49,473 bases of DNA from Staphylococcus simiae (GTDB lineage: Bacteria; Bacillota; Bacilli; Staphylococcales; Staphylococcaceae). This document shows, piece by piece, positions 18,342-26,777 of this stretch. The position numbers and the translations under genes were made by a program. Every line of letters starts with the position of its first letter. The stretch's first letter is position 1. A model generated the notes under the pieces. The model was not told the DNA's origin. It made no database searches and was given only the letters and a program-made list of their open reading frames with translations. The DNA is taken from contig NZ_PPQR01000018.1 of the NCBI RefSeq assembly GCF_002902085.1, forward strand, positions 15,670-65,142, in the 5' to 3' direction.

Positions 18342-19646
18342 ATGGAAGAACAGAAAAAGAGTAATGCATGGGCCTTATTTCCATTGTTATTATTTGTAGC
18401 CTTATTTTTAGGTGTTGGTATTATAACGGGTGACTTTACAACCATGCCATTAAATGTTGCGATTACAGTAACTGTCATTGTAGCGTTATTAATGAATAGG
18501 AAAGAATCTTTTGCATCTAAAGTTGAAGTGTTTACTAAAGGTGCTGGACATTCAAATATTATTTTAATGATGTTAATCTTTGTCTTAGCAGGTGCTTTTT
18601 CAACAACTGCTGAAAAAATGGGTGGTGTAACATCCACAGTAAATTTAGGATTATCATTAATTCCACAAAATCTTATCATCGTTGGTTTGTTTGTTATTTG
18701 CATGTTTGTATCTATTTCAATGGGGACGTCTGTAGGTACAGTAGCAGCAATTGCTCCAGTTGGTTATGGGTTTGCGCAAGCAACAGACGTTCCTACTGCA
18801 CTAGCAATGGCGACAGTTGTAGGTGGTGCAATGTTTGGTGATAATTTATCAATGATCTCTGATACAACTATTGCTGCAGTGCGTACGCAACACACGAAAA
18901 TGAAAGATAAATTTAGAGTGAATTTTAAAATCGTCTTACCCGGTGCCATTATTACGATTATCGTATTATTCTTTTTAACTAATGGTATAGCGATTGATCA
19001 TACTAAAAATTATGATTACCAACTTGTTAAAGTCATTCCATATGTCTTGGTATTAGTATTAGCTTTAATAGGTGTTAACGTTATTATCGTCTTAATTGGT
19101 GGTACATTATTAGCTGGGTTAATAGGTATCATCGATGGTTCATTTGGCTGGACTGGTTTGTTAAATGCAATTTCAAAAGGGATTATGAGCATGGAAGATA
19201 TTGCCATGATTGCATTATTAATAGGTGGTTTAGTAGGAATTATTCAACACAATGGTGGTATTACGTGGTTGTTACAATTTGTACGTTCGAAAGTGAAATC
19301 TAAACGTGGTGCAGAATTAGGTATCGCAAGTTTAGTCAGTGCTGCAGATATTGCAACGGCTAATAATACGATTTCAATTATTATGTCTGGTCCATTAGCT
19401 AAAAATATCGCTGATGAATATGATGTAGATCCAAGAAAGTCAGCAAGTATTTTAGATATTTTTGGTGGATGCTTCCAAGGACTGCTACCGTATAGTCCCC
19501 AAGTTATTTCAGCAGCCGGTGTCGCAGGTATCTCACCATTTATGATGATACCTTATAGTATTTATCCGATATTATTAGGTGTTTGTGGTTTGTTTGCGAT
19601 CGTTTTCAATCTTCCAAAATTAAAGAAAAAAACGTCTAAACTATAA
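18342..19646 (+). CDS. NhaC-type transporter, probable methionine uptake (MetT-like)
   Basis: A 434-residue protein with about 11 membrane segments from the Na+/H+ antiporter NhaC family. Family-typical stretches are SMGTSVGTVAAIAPVGYGFA, ATVVGGAMFGDNLSMISDTTIAA, and near the end DIATANNTISIIMSGPLAKNI. The S-box riboswitch and terminator immediately upstream show expression when SAM is low, and NhaC-family genes under SAM riboswitches were proposed as methionine transporters (MetT). I therefore infer methionine or a methionine precursor as substrate rather than Na+/H+. The ribosome site (AGCAGG) is weak. It has a single-gene layout; the next gene starts 130 bases downstream. Confidence 0.88.
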   Translation: MEEQKKSNAWALFPLLLFVALFLGVGIITGDFTTMPLNVAITVTVIVALLMNRKESFASKVEVFTKGAGHSNIILMMLIFVLAGAFSTTAEKMGGVTSTVNLGLSLIPQNLIIVGLFVICMFVSISMGTSVGTVAAIAPVGYGFAQATDVPTALAMATVVGGAMFGDNLSMISDTTIAAVRTQHTKMKDKFRVNFKIVLPGAIITIIVLFFLTNGIAIDHTKNYDYQLVKVIPYVLVLVLALIGVNVIIVLIGGTLLAGLIGIIDGSFGWTGLLNAISKGIMSMEDIAMIALLIGGLVGIIQHNGGITWLLQFVRSKVKSKRGAELGIASLVSAADIATANNTISIIMSGPLAKNIADEYDVDPRKSASILDIFGGCFQGLLPYSPQVISAAGVAGISPFMMIPYSIYPILLGVCGLFAIVFNLPKLKKKTSKL

Positions 19647-19776
19647 TATGGTAGTAATTTTTAACTAAATAATTTGAAGTAACGACTTTGAGCATTGATG
19701 TCCATCTAATCGTCTAAGTTTGGAACTTTGTTAAAATAAGTTAAAATAAGAGTGAGTCTGAAAGTAGGTGAACAAA

Positions 19777-20289
19777 GTGGCAAAATTCAATGTAGAAAAT
19801 GAACATGTAGAAATAGATGTTGAAAGATTGTTAAAATTTTCTCCAGAATTAGTATATGAAGCTTGGACTAAGAAAGATATTTTAAAACAGTGGTTTATGA
19901 CATCAACACGTACCAATAAGAGTATTGAAGCAGATGTTAAAGAAGGTGGCACGTACCGTATTGTCGACGTCAGAAATGGTAAAGAAAACATTATCGAGGG
20001 TACTTTTGAAACACTGATTATGGATGAATTTATTAAAATGACAATTGGTATGCCAGGGTTAAGTGAAGAACAAGATGTCATTGAAGTAGAATTTTTTGAA
20101 CGTGAAACAGGTGGTACTCAGATGTTCTTCTACTACCGTTCATTAGTTGAAAAAGAACGTAGGTTAACAAGTTTAGAATATAAACAAAAGAAAAAAGAAT
20201 ATCATGATTCGATTACACATGGTTTTGAATTAATGTTCGATAAAATGAACCAAGTGTTACAAGATATTGAAGATTCAAAACAACAATAG
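19777..20289 (+). CDS. SRPBCC/AHSA1-domain protein
   Basis: A 170-residue soluble protein of the START/Bet v1-like AHSA1 group: starts with an amphipathic beta-strand segment, then FSPELVYEAWTKKDILKQWF and the typical GGTYRI and GTFETL strands, ending in a long C-terminal helix (SITHGFELMFDKMNQVLQ). Members bind hydrophobic ligands; few have known functions. I prefer the GTG at 19777, as AGGTG lies six bases upstream; the GTG at 19768 lies within that site. A very strong hairpin follows. Confidence 0.85.
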   Translation: MAKFNVENEHVEIDVERLLKFSPELVYEAWTKKDILKQWFMTSTRTNKSIEADVKEGGTYRIVDVRNGKENIIEGTFETLIMDEFIKMTIGMPGLSEEQDVIEVEFFERETGGTQMFFYYRSLVEKERRLTSLEYKQKKKEYHDSITHGFELMFDKMNQVLQDIEDSKQQ

Positions 20290-20301
20290 CATCAATAAGT
20301 A

Positions 20302-20350
20302 AAAGGAAGTTATGACTATCAAATTTTCATAGTCATAACTTCCTTTTTAT
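20302..20350 (+). terminator. Strong terminator after the AHSA1 gene
   Basis: An 18-bp perfect stem (AAAGGAAGTTATGACTAT with its complement) and a T-run. The T-run is also the left target duplication of the ISL3-like element that follows. Confidence 0.92.
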
Positions 20351-20756
20351 GGTTCTCTATTTTTCAGGACTGATAAATAAAAAGTGAATAATTTAAAATA
20401 TAAATTATTTTGAAGCCGAGACTCCTGAGGTAGGGACCCAACATAGAGAAACTGTGAAACAGTTTCTACAAGCAATGAAAGTTGGGCAACAGTGCTAGAC
20501 GAAGACCGGGGCCCCAACACAAAGAAACTGATGAATCAGTTTCTACAAACCATGCCAGTTGGGGTAGGCTGAGACAGCACCCTAGGAAGGGACCCAACAC
20601 AGAAAAACTGGTTATCCAGTTTTTTAATGCAATGCAGGGACCCGTCATAGAAAAATTTTAAGATAAAATTTTTTCTTTTATGTGCAAGACGGGCAAAGTT
20701 GGGCATAGCGAGGCTTAAAAAAATAATTATGTATCAGTCCAATTTGGGAGAGAACC
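20351..20756 (-). mobile_element. ISL3-like non-coding element carrying STAR cassettes (406 bp)
   Basis: Begins GGTTCTCTATTTTTCAGGAC and ends GTCCAATTTGGGAGAGAACC, imperfect inverted repeats. Flanks are ctttttat and ctttttaa, a 7/8 match consistent with an 8-bp target duplication. Inside, three linkers (20412-20430, 20490-20506, 20566-20588) identical to those of the element at 45094 are separated by STAR-type cassettes of 59, 59 and 119 bp. No coding capacity. Orientation is opposite to the copies at 29066 and 45094. Confidence 0.85.
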
Positions 20757-20788
20757 CTTTTTAATATCATAATCTCAATGGTTGATAA

Positions 20789-21553
20789 CTATTGTGTTAA
20801 ATCACCTTGTTGTAAATGTTCGTTGAATTTTCTAACTAATGTTTCAAAGAAAATATGATAACTAATAAAGCTAGAATAGTCTGTACCATCCATTAAATAA
20901 AATGTATTACTAGAAACATAAACATTATAGTTTGCTTTTTGCGCAAGCGTATTGTCTTTCATTGTTGTCACAGAAATAAAGAATTTTTGACGTAATTGTA
21001 ATAAGTTCGTCACTTCAATAAGTTGGTGTGTTTCACCTGATAAGGAAATAATAAAGAATAAATCATTATCATCACTTTTATTTAGTACCATTTTTAGTTC
21101 GTGTTCATCATGCAACACAATAACGTTTTTATGCAATGTTAGTAAAATGCGTTGTGCTTCTGAAGCAACGTTCAATTGGGCACGACCAGTCCCATAAAGA
21201 TAAATTGTTGTAGCATCATGCATTTTAGAAGTTAATAAGTGATAATCAACACGTTCCAAATAACTGAAGGTGCTTTCAATTTCTTGACGAAAACCATCGA
21301 TTGAGTTTGAAGGTAATTGATGTGTTTTATCACTTTCGAATTTTAAATAAGATTTAAAATCACTATAACCATCAAAACCAAGCTTTCTAGTAAAACGATG
21401 AATGGTTGCATTAGAAGCATGCGTGAATTGCGCTAAATCTTGAATCTTCATATGTTTACAAGCATCAACGTGGGTATTAATATAATGAGCAATTTGCAGA
21501 TCGTTATCATTTAATTTATCGAAATGACGATTCACGCGTTCATCTAGAAACAT
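20789..21553 (-). CDS. glvR: MurR/RpiR-family regulator, GlvR-like
   Basis: A 254-residue regulator with an N-terminal HTH_6 domain (residues 1-75; helix-turn-helix around TIHRFTRKLGFDGYSDFKSYL) and a C-terminal SIS sugar-phosphate-binding domain (about 110-240; YLYGTGRAQ, ISLSGETHQLIEV). Start chosen at the ATG giving MFLDERVNR because AAGGGG lies nine bases upstream; the ATG fifteen residues-equivalent earlier lacks a site. It is divergent from the alpha-glucoside PTS gene, with a perfect palindrome and a cre site in the shared region, so repression of glvC relieved by a sugar phosphate is likely. Confidence 0.88.
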   Translation of the reverse strand: MFLDERVNRHFDKLNDNDLQIAHYINTHVDACKHMKIQDLAQFTHASNATIHRFTRKLGFDGYSDFKSYLKFESDKTHQLPSNSIDGFRQEIESTFSYLERVDYHLLTSKMHDATTIYLYGTGRAQLNVASEAQRILLTLHKNVIVLHDEHELKMVLNKSDDNDLFFIISLSGETHQLIEVTNLLQLRQKFFISVTTMKDNTLAQKANYNVYVSSNTFYLMDGTDYSSFISYHIFFETLVRKFNEHLQQGDLTQ

Positions 21554-21660
21554 GCTTATCATCCCCTTAATTTTGTCGGTAATATTAGAAAAGCCCATAT
21601 AATAAATTTGATGTATTTATCTCAGAACAGAATGTTTGAATCACAGTCTTTAAAGTCATA

Positions 21661-21678
21661 ACTGAAAATATTTTCAGT
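21661..21678. promoter_or_regulatory. Perfect palindromic operator, probable RpiR-type site
   Basis: ACTGAAAAT-ATTTTCAGT is a perfect 18-bp palindrome, containing TGAAA-N4-TTTCA as seen in MurR/RpiR operators. It lies between glvR and glvC; a half-site like TACTTTCAAA follows at about 21708. Confidence 0.75.
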
Positions 21679-21731
21679 AAATGAAAAGATAATCTGATTA
21701 TACAAAATACTTTCAAATTGCGTCAATGACG

Positions 21732-21759
21732 TTGTTTATGTGTAAGCGTTTACTATATA
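21732..21759 (+). promoter_or_regulatory. glvC promoter with overlapping cre site
   Basis: TTGTTT (21732-21737) and TATATA (21754-21759) with a 16-base spacer. TGTAAGCGTTTACT at 21741-21754 lies in the spacer and matches the cre pattern in 13 of 14 positions. CcpA bound here would cover the promoter. Confidence 0.7.
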
Positions 21760-21849
21760 TTGTATATAAATAGATTAAACAATATAGTTGCTTGAATATA
21801 ATTACAAGAAGCATACAGTTGATCATAAAAAAGTTTTGGAGGGGAAAAG

Positions 21850-23448
21850 ATGAATGCGATAAAACGATTTGGTAGTGCCATGATTGTTCCAGTTTTGATG
21901 TTTGCGTTCTTTGGTATTGTATTAGGATTTGCAACGTTATTCAAAAATCCAACAATTATGGGTGGACTTGCAGATCAACATACATTTTGGTTTAAGTTTT
22001 GGTCAGTTATAGAAGCTGGTGGTTGGGTAATTTTTAATCATATGGAAGTTGTTTTTGTAGTAGGATTACCGTTATCATTAGCTAAAAAAGCACCTGGTCA
22101 TGCAGCACTTGCAGCATTAATGGGATATTTAATGTTTAATACCTTTATTAATGCAATTTTAACGCAATGGCCACACACATTTGGTGCCAATTTACAAAAA
22201 GGTGTGGAAAACGTACCTGGACTAAAGTCAATTGCAGGTATTGAAACACTAGATACTAACATCCTTGGTGGTATTATTATCTCAGGTATTATAACTTGGA
22301 TACATAATAGATACTACAGTAAACGTCTGCCTGAAATGGTTGGTGTGTTCCAAGGTTTAACATTCGTTGTTACCATTTCATTCTTTGTTATGTTACCGAT
22401 AGCGGCAATTACTTGTGTAGTATGGCCAACAGTACAGAATGGTATTGGATCAATGCAACATTTCATTATTGCTTCAGGTTATGTTGGTGTATGGTTGTAT
22501 CACTTCTTAGAACGTGTATTGATTCCTACAGGATTACATCACTTTATATATGCACCTATTGAAGTAGGTCCAGTTGTAGTCAACCATGGGTTAAAAGCAG
22601 AGTGGTTAGAACATTTAAATGATTTTGCGAAAAGTACGAAACCTTTAAAAGAGCAATTCCCTTATGGCTTTATGTTACAAGGTAACGGTAAAGTTTTTGG
22701 CTGTTTAGGTATTGCTTTAGCAATGTATTCAACGACACCTAAAGACAATCGCAAAAAAGTGGCAGCATTGTTAATTCCAGCAACATTAACTGCTGTAGTA
22801 GTAGGTATTACTGAACCATTAGAATTTACATTCTTATTTATTGCACCTTATTTATTTGTCCTACATGCATTATTAGCAGCAACAATGGATACCATTATGT
22901 ATGGCTTTGGTGTTGTTGGTAACATGGGTGGCGGTGTGCTAGACTTTATCTCAACAAACTGGTTACCACTAGGTAAAGACCATTGGAGTACATACGTAGC
23001 ACAAGTTGTCATTGGATTAATTTTTGTAGCAATATATTATTTCTTATTTAGATTTTTAATTTTGAAATTTGATATTCCACTTCCAGGACGTAAAAAAACT
23101 GAAGAAGAAGTTAAACTATTTTCAAAACAAGATTATAAAGAGAAAAAAGGTATTGATGATAATAAAGGTCACGCTTCATCAACGGGTAATGAATACGAAG
23201 ATAAAGCTGCTTACTATTTAGAAGGTTTAGGCGGAAAAGACAACATTAAAGATGTGACAAACTGTACGACACGTTTACGCTTAACGGTGTATGATGAAAA
23301 TAAAGTAGAAGATACTGATTATTTCACACATAATCAAATGTCACATGGTTTAGTGAAAAGTGGTAAAAGTGTCCAAGTCGTTGTTGGCATGACGGTACCA
23401 CAAGTGCGTGAAGCATTTGAAAATATGGTCGACAAAAATGACAACTAG
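21850..23448 (+). CDS. glvC: Alpha-glucoside/maltose PTS transporter, EIICB
   Basis: A 532-residue phosphotransferase-system permease: an EIIC domain of the glucose superfamily with about ten membrane segments (residues 10-410, including the conserved GITEPLEFTFLF motif) and, after a charged linker, an EIIB domain (about 445-530) with the phosphorylated cysteine in DVTNCTTRLRLTV. It imports and phosphorylates maltose or related alpha-glucosides. Ribosome site GGAGGGGA. No EIIA domain and no neighbouring 6-phospho-alpha-glucosidase gene are seen, so both must come from elsewhere. Regulation by GlvR and CcpA is suggested by the upstream sites. Confidence 0.92.
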   Translation: MNAIKRFGSAMIVPVLMFAFFGIVLGFATLFKNPTIMGGLADQHTFWFKFWSVIEAGGWVIFNHMEVVFVVGLPLSLAKKAPGHAALAALMGYLMFNTFINAILTQWPHTFGANLQKGVENVPGLKSIAGIETLDTNILGGIIISGIITWIHNRYYSKRLPEMVGVFQGLTFVVTISFFVMLPIAAITCVVWPTVQNGIGSMQHFIIASGYVGVWLYHFLERVLIPTGLHHFIYAPIEVGPVVVNHGLKAEWLEHLNDFAKSTKPLKEQFPYGFMLQGNGKVFGCLGIALAMYSTTPKDNRKKVAALLIPATLTAVVVGITEPLEFTFLFIAPYLFVLHALLAATMDTIMYGFGVVGNMGGGVLDFISTNWLPLGKDHWSTYVAQVVIGLIFVAIYYFLFRFLILKFDIPLPGRKKTEEEVKLFSKQDYKEKKGIDDNKGHASSTGNEYEDKAAYYLEGLGGKDNIKDVTNCTTRLRLTVYDENKVEDTDYFTHNQMSHGLVKSGKSVQVVVGMTVPQVREAFENMVDKNDN

Positions 23449-23480
23449 CTTGAAATAGACTTAGTCATAGAATATAGCAA

Positions 23481-23525
23481 AAAAAGAAACCGAGATGGTC
23501 ATAAATGACGATCTCGGTTTCTTAG
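23481..23525. terminator. Bidirectional terminator after glvC
   Basis: GAAACCGAGAT pairs perfectly with ATCTCGGTTTC, preceded by an A-run that serves the convergent gene. Confidence 0.85.
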
Positions 23526-23529
23526 TGCG

Positions 23530-24060
23530 CTAAGAAATACGTGCTTTACCTAGTGATGATGATTTATATGTTGCAGATAAAATATCAATATTTCTAGTAG
23601 CAATGGTTTGCAAAATTTTAGCAAAAGTTTCAGGTGAGCTGATGACATGCGCATGTGATTTATTCAAAGTATATGAGATGTCATGATGATTCTGGAACAT
23701 AGTCATAATATCAATGACTTTGTCTTTAATAAATGCATCTTGTAACCCATCTATATTAATATCGAAACGTTTAGCAGATTGATATAAGTTATTGGAATCA
23801 AGTAATTCATTGATGTTCTTAGGTGATAACACTTGGTAAATACTATATTGATGAAAACTTAGGAAAGATATGAAATAAGGTAATTGTTGTTTCGGTAAAC
23901 TAATTTCTAAAACGTATTGTTGACCTTCTTTTAATATAGAAAATTGAAATGCATCACAGAAATTGATGCTTTTACACAATTTATTTAATTTTTTACGTGT
24001 CGTACGATCATTTAAACCTGCAATATTGACAATATAAGTTTCGAACTTATCTAGAATCAT
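23530..24060 (-). CDS. Hypothetical protein, 176 residues
   Basis: I do not recognise a family. The product is soluble, with mixed charge and no signal peptide or membrane segment. Residues 1-40 look helical (DKFETYIVNIAGLNDRTTRKKLNKLCK), followed by strands (QFSILKEGQQYVLEISLP) and a helical C-terminal half. A clean GGGAGG ribosome site and a terminator on the far side support a real, single-gene unit. It lies convergent to glvC and divergent to the BASS transporter. I recall an equivalent hypothetical gene in S. aureus at this place. Confidence 0.75.
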   Translation of the reverse strand: MILDKFETYIVNIAGLNDRTTRKKLNKLCKSINFCDAFQFSILKEGQQYVLEISLPKQQLPYFISFLSFHQYSIYQVLSPKNINELLDSNNLYQSAKRFDINIDGLQDAFIKDKVIDIMTMFQNHHDISYTLNKSHAHVISSPETFAKILQTIATRNIDILSATYKSSSLGKARIS

Positions 24061-24323
24061 ATGAGGACCTCCCGAGGATATAACTGTTATGTATAAAAAT
24101 GTGGTTGATTTGAGTTGAACATTCTTTTATTCAAATTGATTTTACCACGCTTTTTTTTATTAAGCACTAAGACTTTTGAATGAAGTTGAAAATATTTATC
24201 ATTAAATTTTAAGTAAATGATAAACGACGAAAATAATGAGAATTTTCTGAAAAAGTATTGTGACTGCTAGTAGCATATGTTATTATTTTCGGTATTATTG
24301 ATTAGGATGAGGGAGTGTTTGAC

Positions 24324-25247
24324 GTGTTAGAAAAAATGAGTCAATTTGCTACAAAAACATTTTTATTATGGATGTTGGTTGCTGCAATTATTGGGTTTAT
24401 CTTTCCAAGTCAGTTAGCAACTTTAGGAACAATCGTGCCTTATTTATTAGGTATTGTGATGTTAGGAATGGGGATGACCATTGAACCTAAAGACTTCAAA
24501 GTTGTCTTTCAGTCACCTAAGCCAGTCATTATTGGCGTTATCTTACAATTCACGATTATGCCGACATTAGCTTTTGCGATTGCTAAAGTATTTCAATTGC
24601 CACCTGAAATTGCAATTGGTGTTATTTTAGTAGGATGTTGTCCAGGGGGAACGTCTAGTAATGTAATGAGTTATCTTGCTAATGCGAATGTTGCATTGTC
24701 AGTAGCGATTACATCTGTTTCAACATTATTAGCACCCATCGTTACGCCCGCATTAATTTATTTATTTGCTAATGAGTGGTTAAAAGTATCATTTGCTGCG
24801 ATGTTATGGTCAGTCGTCCAAGTTGTATTAATACCGATTGTCATTGGATTTATTGTACAAAATGTTGCTAAAAAAGTTGCGCGTAAAGTTTCTACTGCAT
24901 TACCTATTGTGTCAGTTATTGCTATTTCATTAATATTGGCGGCAGTCGTTGGTGGTAGCAAGTCTCAAATTTTAACTACAGGATTGCTTATCTTTGCGGT
25001 AGTCATTTTACACAATGTCTTAGGTTATTCTATCGGTTATCTATTAGCACGTGTGTTTAAGTTAAATAAAGCTGATAAGAAAGCTGTGAGTATCGAAGTA
25101 GGAATGCAAAATTCAGGGTTAGCAGTTTCACTAGCAACTGTACATTTTAGTCCGTTAGCAGCCGTGCCAGGTGCTGTATTTAGTTTTGTTCATAATATAA
25201 CTGGGCCTATATTAGCAAGATATTGGTCAAAAAAAAATGCTAAATAA
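24324..25247 (+). CDS. Bile acid:sodium symporter (BASS) family transporter
   Basis: A 307-residue membrane protein with about nine to ten helices. The BASS/SBF signatures are MLGMGMTIEPKDF (about residue 48), GVILVGCCPGGTSSNVMSYLANANVALSVA-type crossing segment (about 100-125, with the CCPGG and SNV core), and IEVGMQNSGLAV (about 255), the second unwound crossover. Related bacterial proteins carry pantoate, keto acids or other organic anions with Na+. I start at the GTG at 24324, 9 bases after GAGGGA; the GTG at 24315 abuts that site. It is monocistronic and followed by a 630-bp repeat-rich spacer. Confidence 0.88.
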   Translation: MLEKMSQFATKTFLLWMLVAAIIGFIFPSQLATLGTIVPYLLGIVMLGMGMTIEPKDFKVVFQSPKPVIIGVILQFTIMPTLAFAIAKVFQLPPEIAIGVILVGCCPGGTSSNVMSYLANANVALSVAITSVSTLLAPIVTPALIYLFANEWLKVSFAAMLWSVVQVVLIPIVIGFIVQNVAKKVARKVSTALPIVSVIAISLILAAVVGGSKSQILTTGLLIFAVVILHNVLGYSIGYLLARVFKLNKADKKAVSIEVGMQNSGLAVSLATVHFSPLAAVPGAVFSFVHNITGPILARYWSKKNAK

Positions 25248-25615
25248 GTTTGATATAAGAAATATTGCTTACTTAACTTAAGATGGTTGTAGATTATTGC
25301 TTGTATTGTAAACGATTGTTAAATGAACACTTTATAAGTATAGTCAGTGAAGCTGGAGTAGTTGGGACCTGTCATAGAAAAAACTATGGATTACAGTTAC
25401 TATGACAAAGGATTACAGTTTATTACTTCAAAATAAACTGCATAAGAGTTTCTAGCTATCAAAAAAGTAGAAACTCTAACAACTGCATAGGGACCCAACA
25501 CAGAGAAACTGTACTTACAGTTTCTACAAACAATGCAGGTTGGGCAAGAGCTAGTAAAGATTAAAAATATAACTAAAGGATTACAGTTTATTAATTCATA
25601 ATAAACTGCATAAGA
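25248..25615 (+). repeat. Repeat-rich spacer with a free-standing STAR block
   Basis: After about 100 plain bases, GGGACC-type blocks begin at 25364. A canonical STAR unit lies at 25490-25546 (GGGACCCAACACAGAGAAAC ... ATGCAGGTTGGGCA with an AGAAACTG/CAGTTTCT stem). A 38-base block AAAGGATTACAGTTTATTA...CATAAGAG, itself an inverted repeat (CAGTTTATT/AATAAACTG), occurs twice (around 25405 and 25575). The same block appears inverted inside the element at 29066. No ISL3-like ends and no gene are present here. Confidence 0.75.
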
Positions 25616-25775
25616 GCCTGGGACAAAATGTATTTTACACTTAAATTTAAGCATTTGGCAGTAACTGTCTGGTTTTCAAAATGTTGATAAATCACCATTT
25701 TGAAAACCTAGTCAGTCTTGCCGGGGTGGGAACACGAAATAAATTTTATATAAAATTTATTTCTGTCCCACTCCC
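25616..25775 (+). repeat. Three-hairpin intergenic repeat, copy R4 (best complete copy)
   Basis: Framed by GCCTGGGACAAAA on the left and TTTCTGTCCCACTCCC on the right, so the ends can pair (GGGACA with TGTCCC). Internal hairpins: GGTTTTCAAAATG with CATTTTGAAAACC (13 bp perfect) and AAATAAATTTTA with TAAAATTTATTT. A second partial right end follows at about 25795-25815. Confidence 0.88.
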
Positions 25776-25880
25776 TAAGATATAAATCTTTTGGGAAGTT
25801 ATTTCTGTCCTGCTCTCGCTATGACATGTATACTATGAGTAAAGATATAAGATTAATAACAGAGGAGAGACAGAGATATT

Positions 25881-26516
25881 ATGTATAAAGCTGTAGTATT
25901 CGATTTTGATGGCACTATTGTTGATACAGAACAACATCTATATGAAGTAATCAATAAATATTTAAAAGAAGATCAAGTTGAACCTATAAGTATTGATTTC
26001 TATAGAGATTCTATCGGTGGCGCTGCAACAGAGTTACAAGAACATATTGTGAATGCTGTAGGACAACAACGTAAAGATTTTATTTATCATATGCATAGTC
26101 AATCTAGTGCATCTCTACCTATTAGACCTACAATTAAAGCACTAATGGCGTTTTTAAAACAACGTCATATACCTATGGCGATTGCAACAAGTAGTAATAG
26201 AGAAGATATTATGCCAACGTTTAAAGCACTTGGTTTGGATAACTATATCGAGGTTGTTGTAGGTAGTGAAGATGTAGATAATGTTAAACCAGACCCAGAG
26301 TTATATTTAACTGCTGTACAGCAATTGAATTATAGTCCGAGTCACTGCTTAGCTATCGAAGATTCAGTTAATGGAGCAACAGCAGCTATTCGTGCAGGAT
26401 TAGATGTCATTGTTAATACAAATCGAATGACTGAAGTTCAAGATTTTTCTAATGTGGATTTTGTAGCTAAAGATGTTGGTGCAGATGAAATCATTAAAAA
26501 GTTCTTTACTAAGTAA
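25881..26516 (+). CDS. HAD-superfamily hydrolase, beta-phosphoglucomutase-like
   Basis: A 211-residue subfamily IA HAD phosphatase. Motif I DFDGTIVDTE (about residues 8-17) with the nucleophile and acid Asp pair, motif II ATSSN (about 113), motif III lysine in NVKPDPELY (about 147), and motif IV AIEDSVNGATAA (about 170) are all intact. A helical cap lies between motifs I and II. Closest to the YhcW-like phosphosugar phosphatases. Ribosome site GAGGAGA. Thirteen bases separate it from a 62-residue membrane protein gene, with which it likely forms an operon. Confidence 0.9.
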   Translation: MYKAVVFDFDGTIVDTEQHLYEVINKYLKEDQVEPISIDFYRDSIGGAATELQEHIVNAVGQQRKDFIYHMHSQSSASLPIRPTIKALMAFLKQRHIPMAIATSSNREDIMPTFKALGLDNYIEVVVGSEDVDNVKPDPELYLTAVQQLNYSPSHCLAIEDSVNGATAAIRAGLDVIVNTNRMTEVQDFSNVDFVAKDVGADEIIKKFFTK

Positions 26517-26529
26517 GGGGACTTATTAA

Positions 26530-26718
26530 ATGTTATATACAATACTTTTCTTTATCGCAGGACCAGCCATTTTGGCAGTAGGTAATTTAATTATAGGGCC
26601 TATTTTTAACAAACAAACACCATTTCATATACAACTGAGATCGTTTATTATTGGTTCTGTTATATATCTTATGATAGCAACCATTGGTTATTTTCTATTG
26701 TTGCAAGGTAAATTATAA
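26530..26718 (+). CDS. Small two-helix membrane protein, 62 residues
   Basis: No family recognised. Hydrophobic segments lie at residues 3-24 and 39-58, joined by a short loop NKQTPFHIQLRS with a basic residue, so both ends probably face the same side. The AAGGGGA ribosome site nine bases before the ATG and the spacing of 13 bases from the HAD gene support it. A terminator follows immediately. Confidence 0.72.
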   Translation: MLYTILFFIAGPAILAVGNLIIGPIFNKQTPFHIQLRSFIIGSVIYLMIATIGYFLLLQGKL

Positions 26719-26722
26719 TAAT

Positions 26723-26769
26723 AAAGCACAAGACATTATTTCGAATAAAGATAATATCTTGTGCTTTTA
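26723..26769. terminator. Bidirectional terminator between two small-protein genes
   Basis: AAAGCACAAGA pairs perfectly with TCTTGTGCTTT, with a further ATTAT/ATAAT inner stem. Confidence 0.85.
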
Positions 26770-26777
26770 CTATATGT

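Noticed and set aside
20412..20714. STAR units resembling CRISPR repeats
   Set aside because: Spacing segments are shared between copies elsewhere in the window and are element linkers, not unique spacers.
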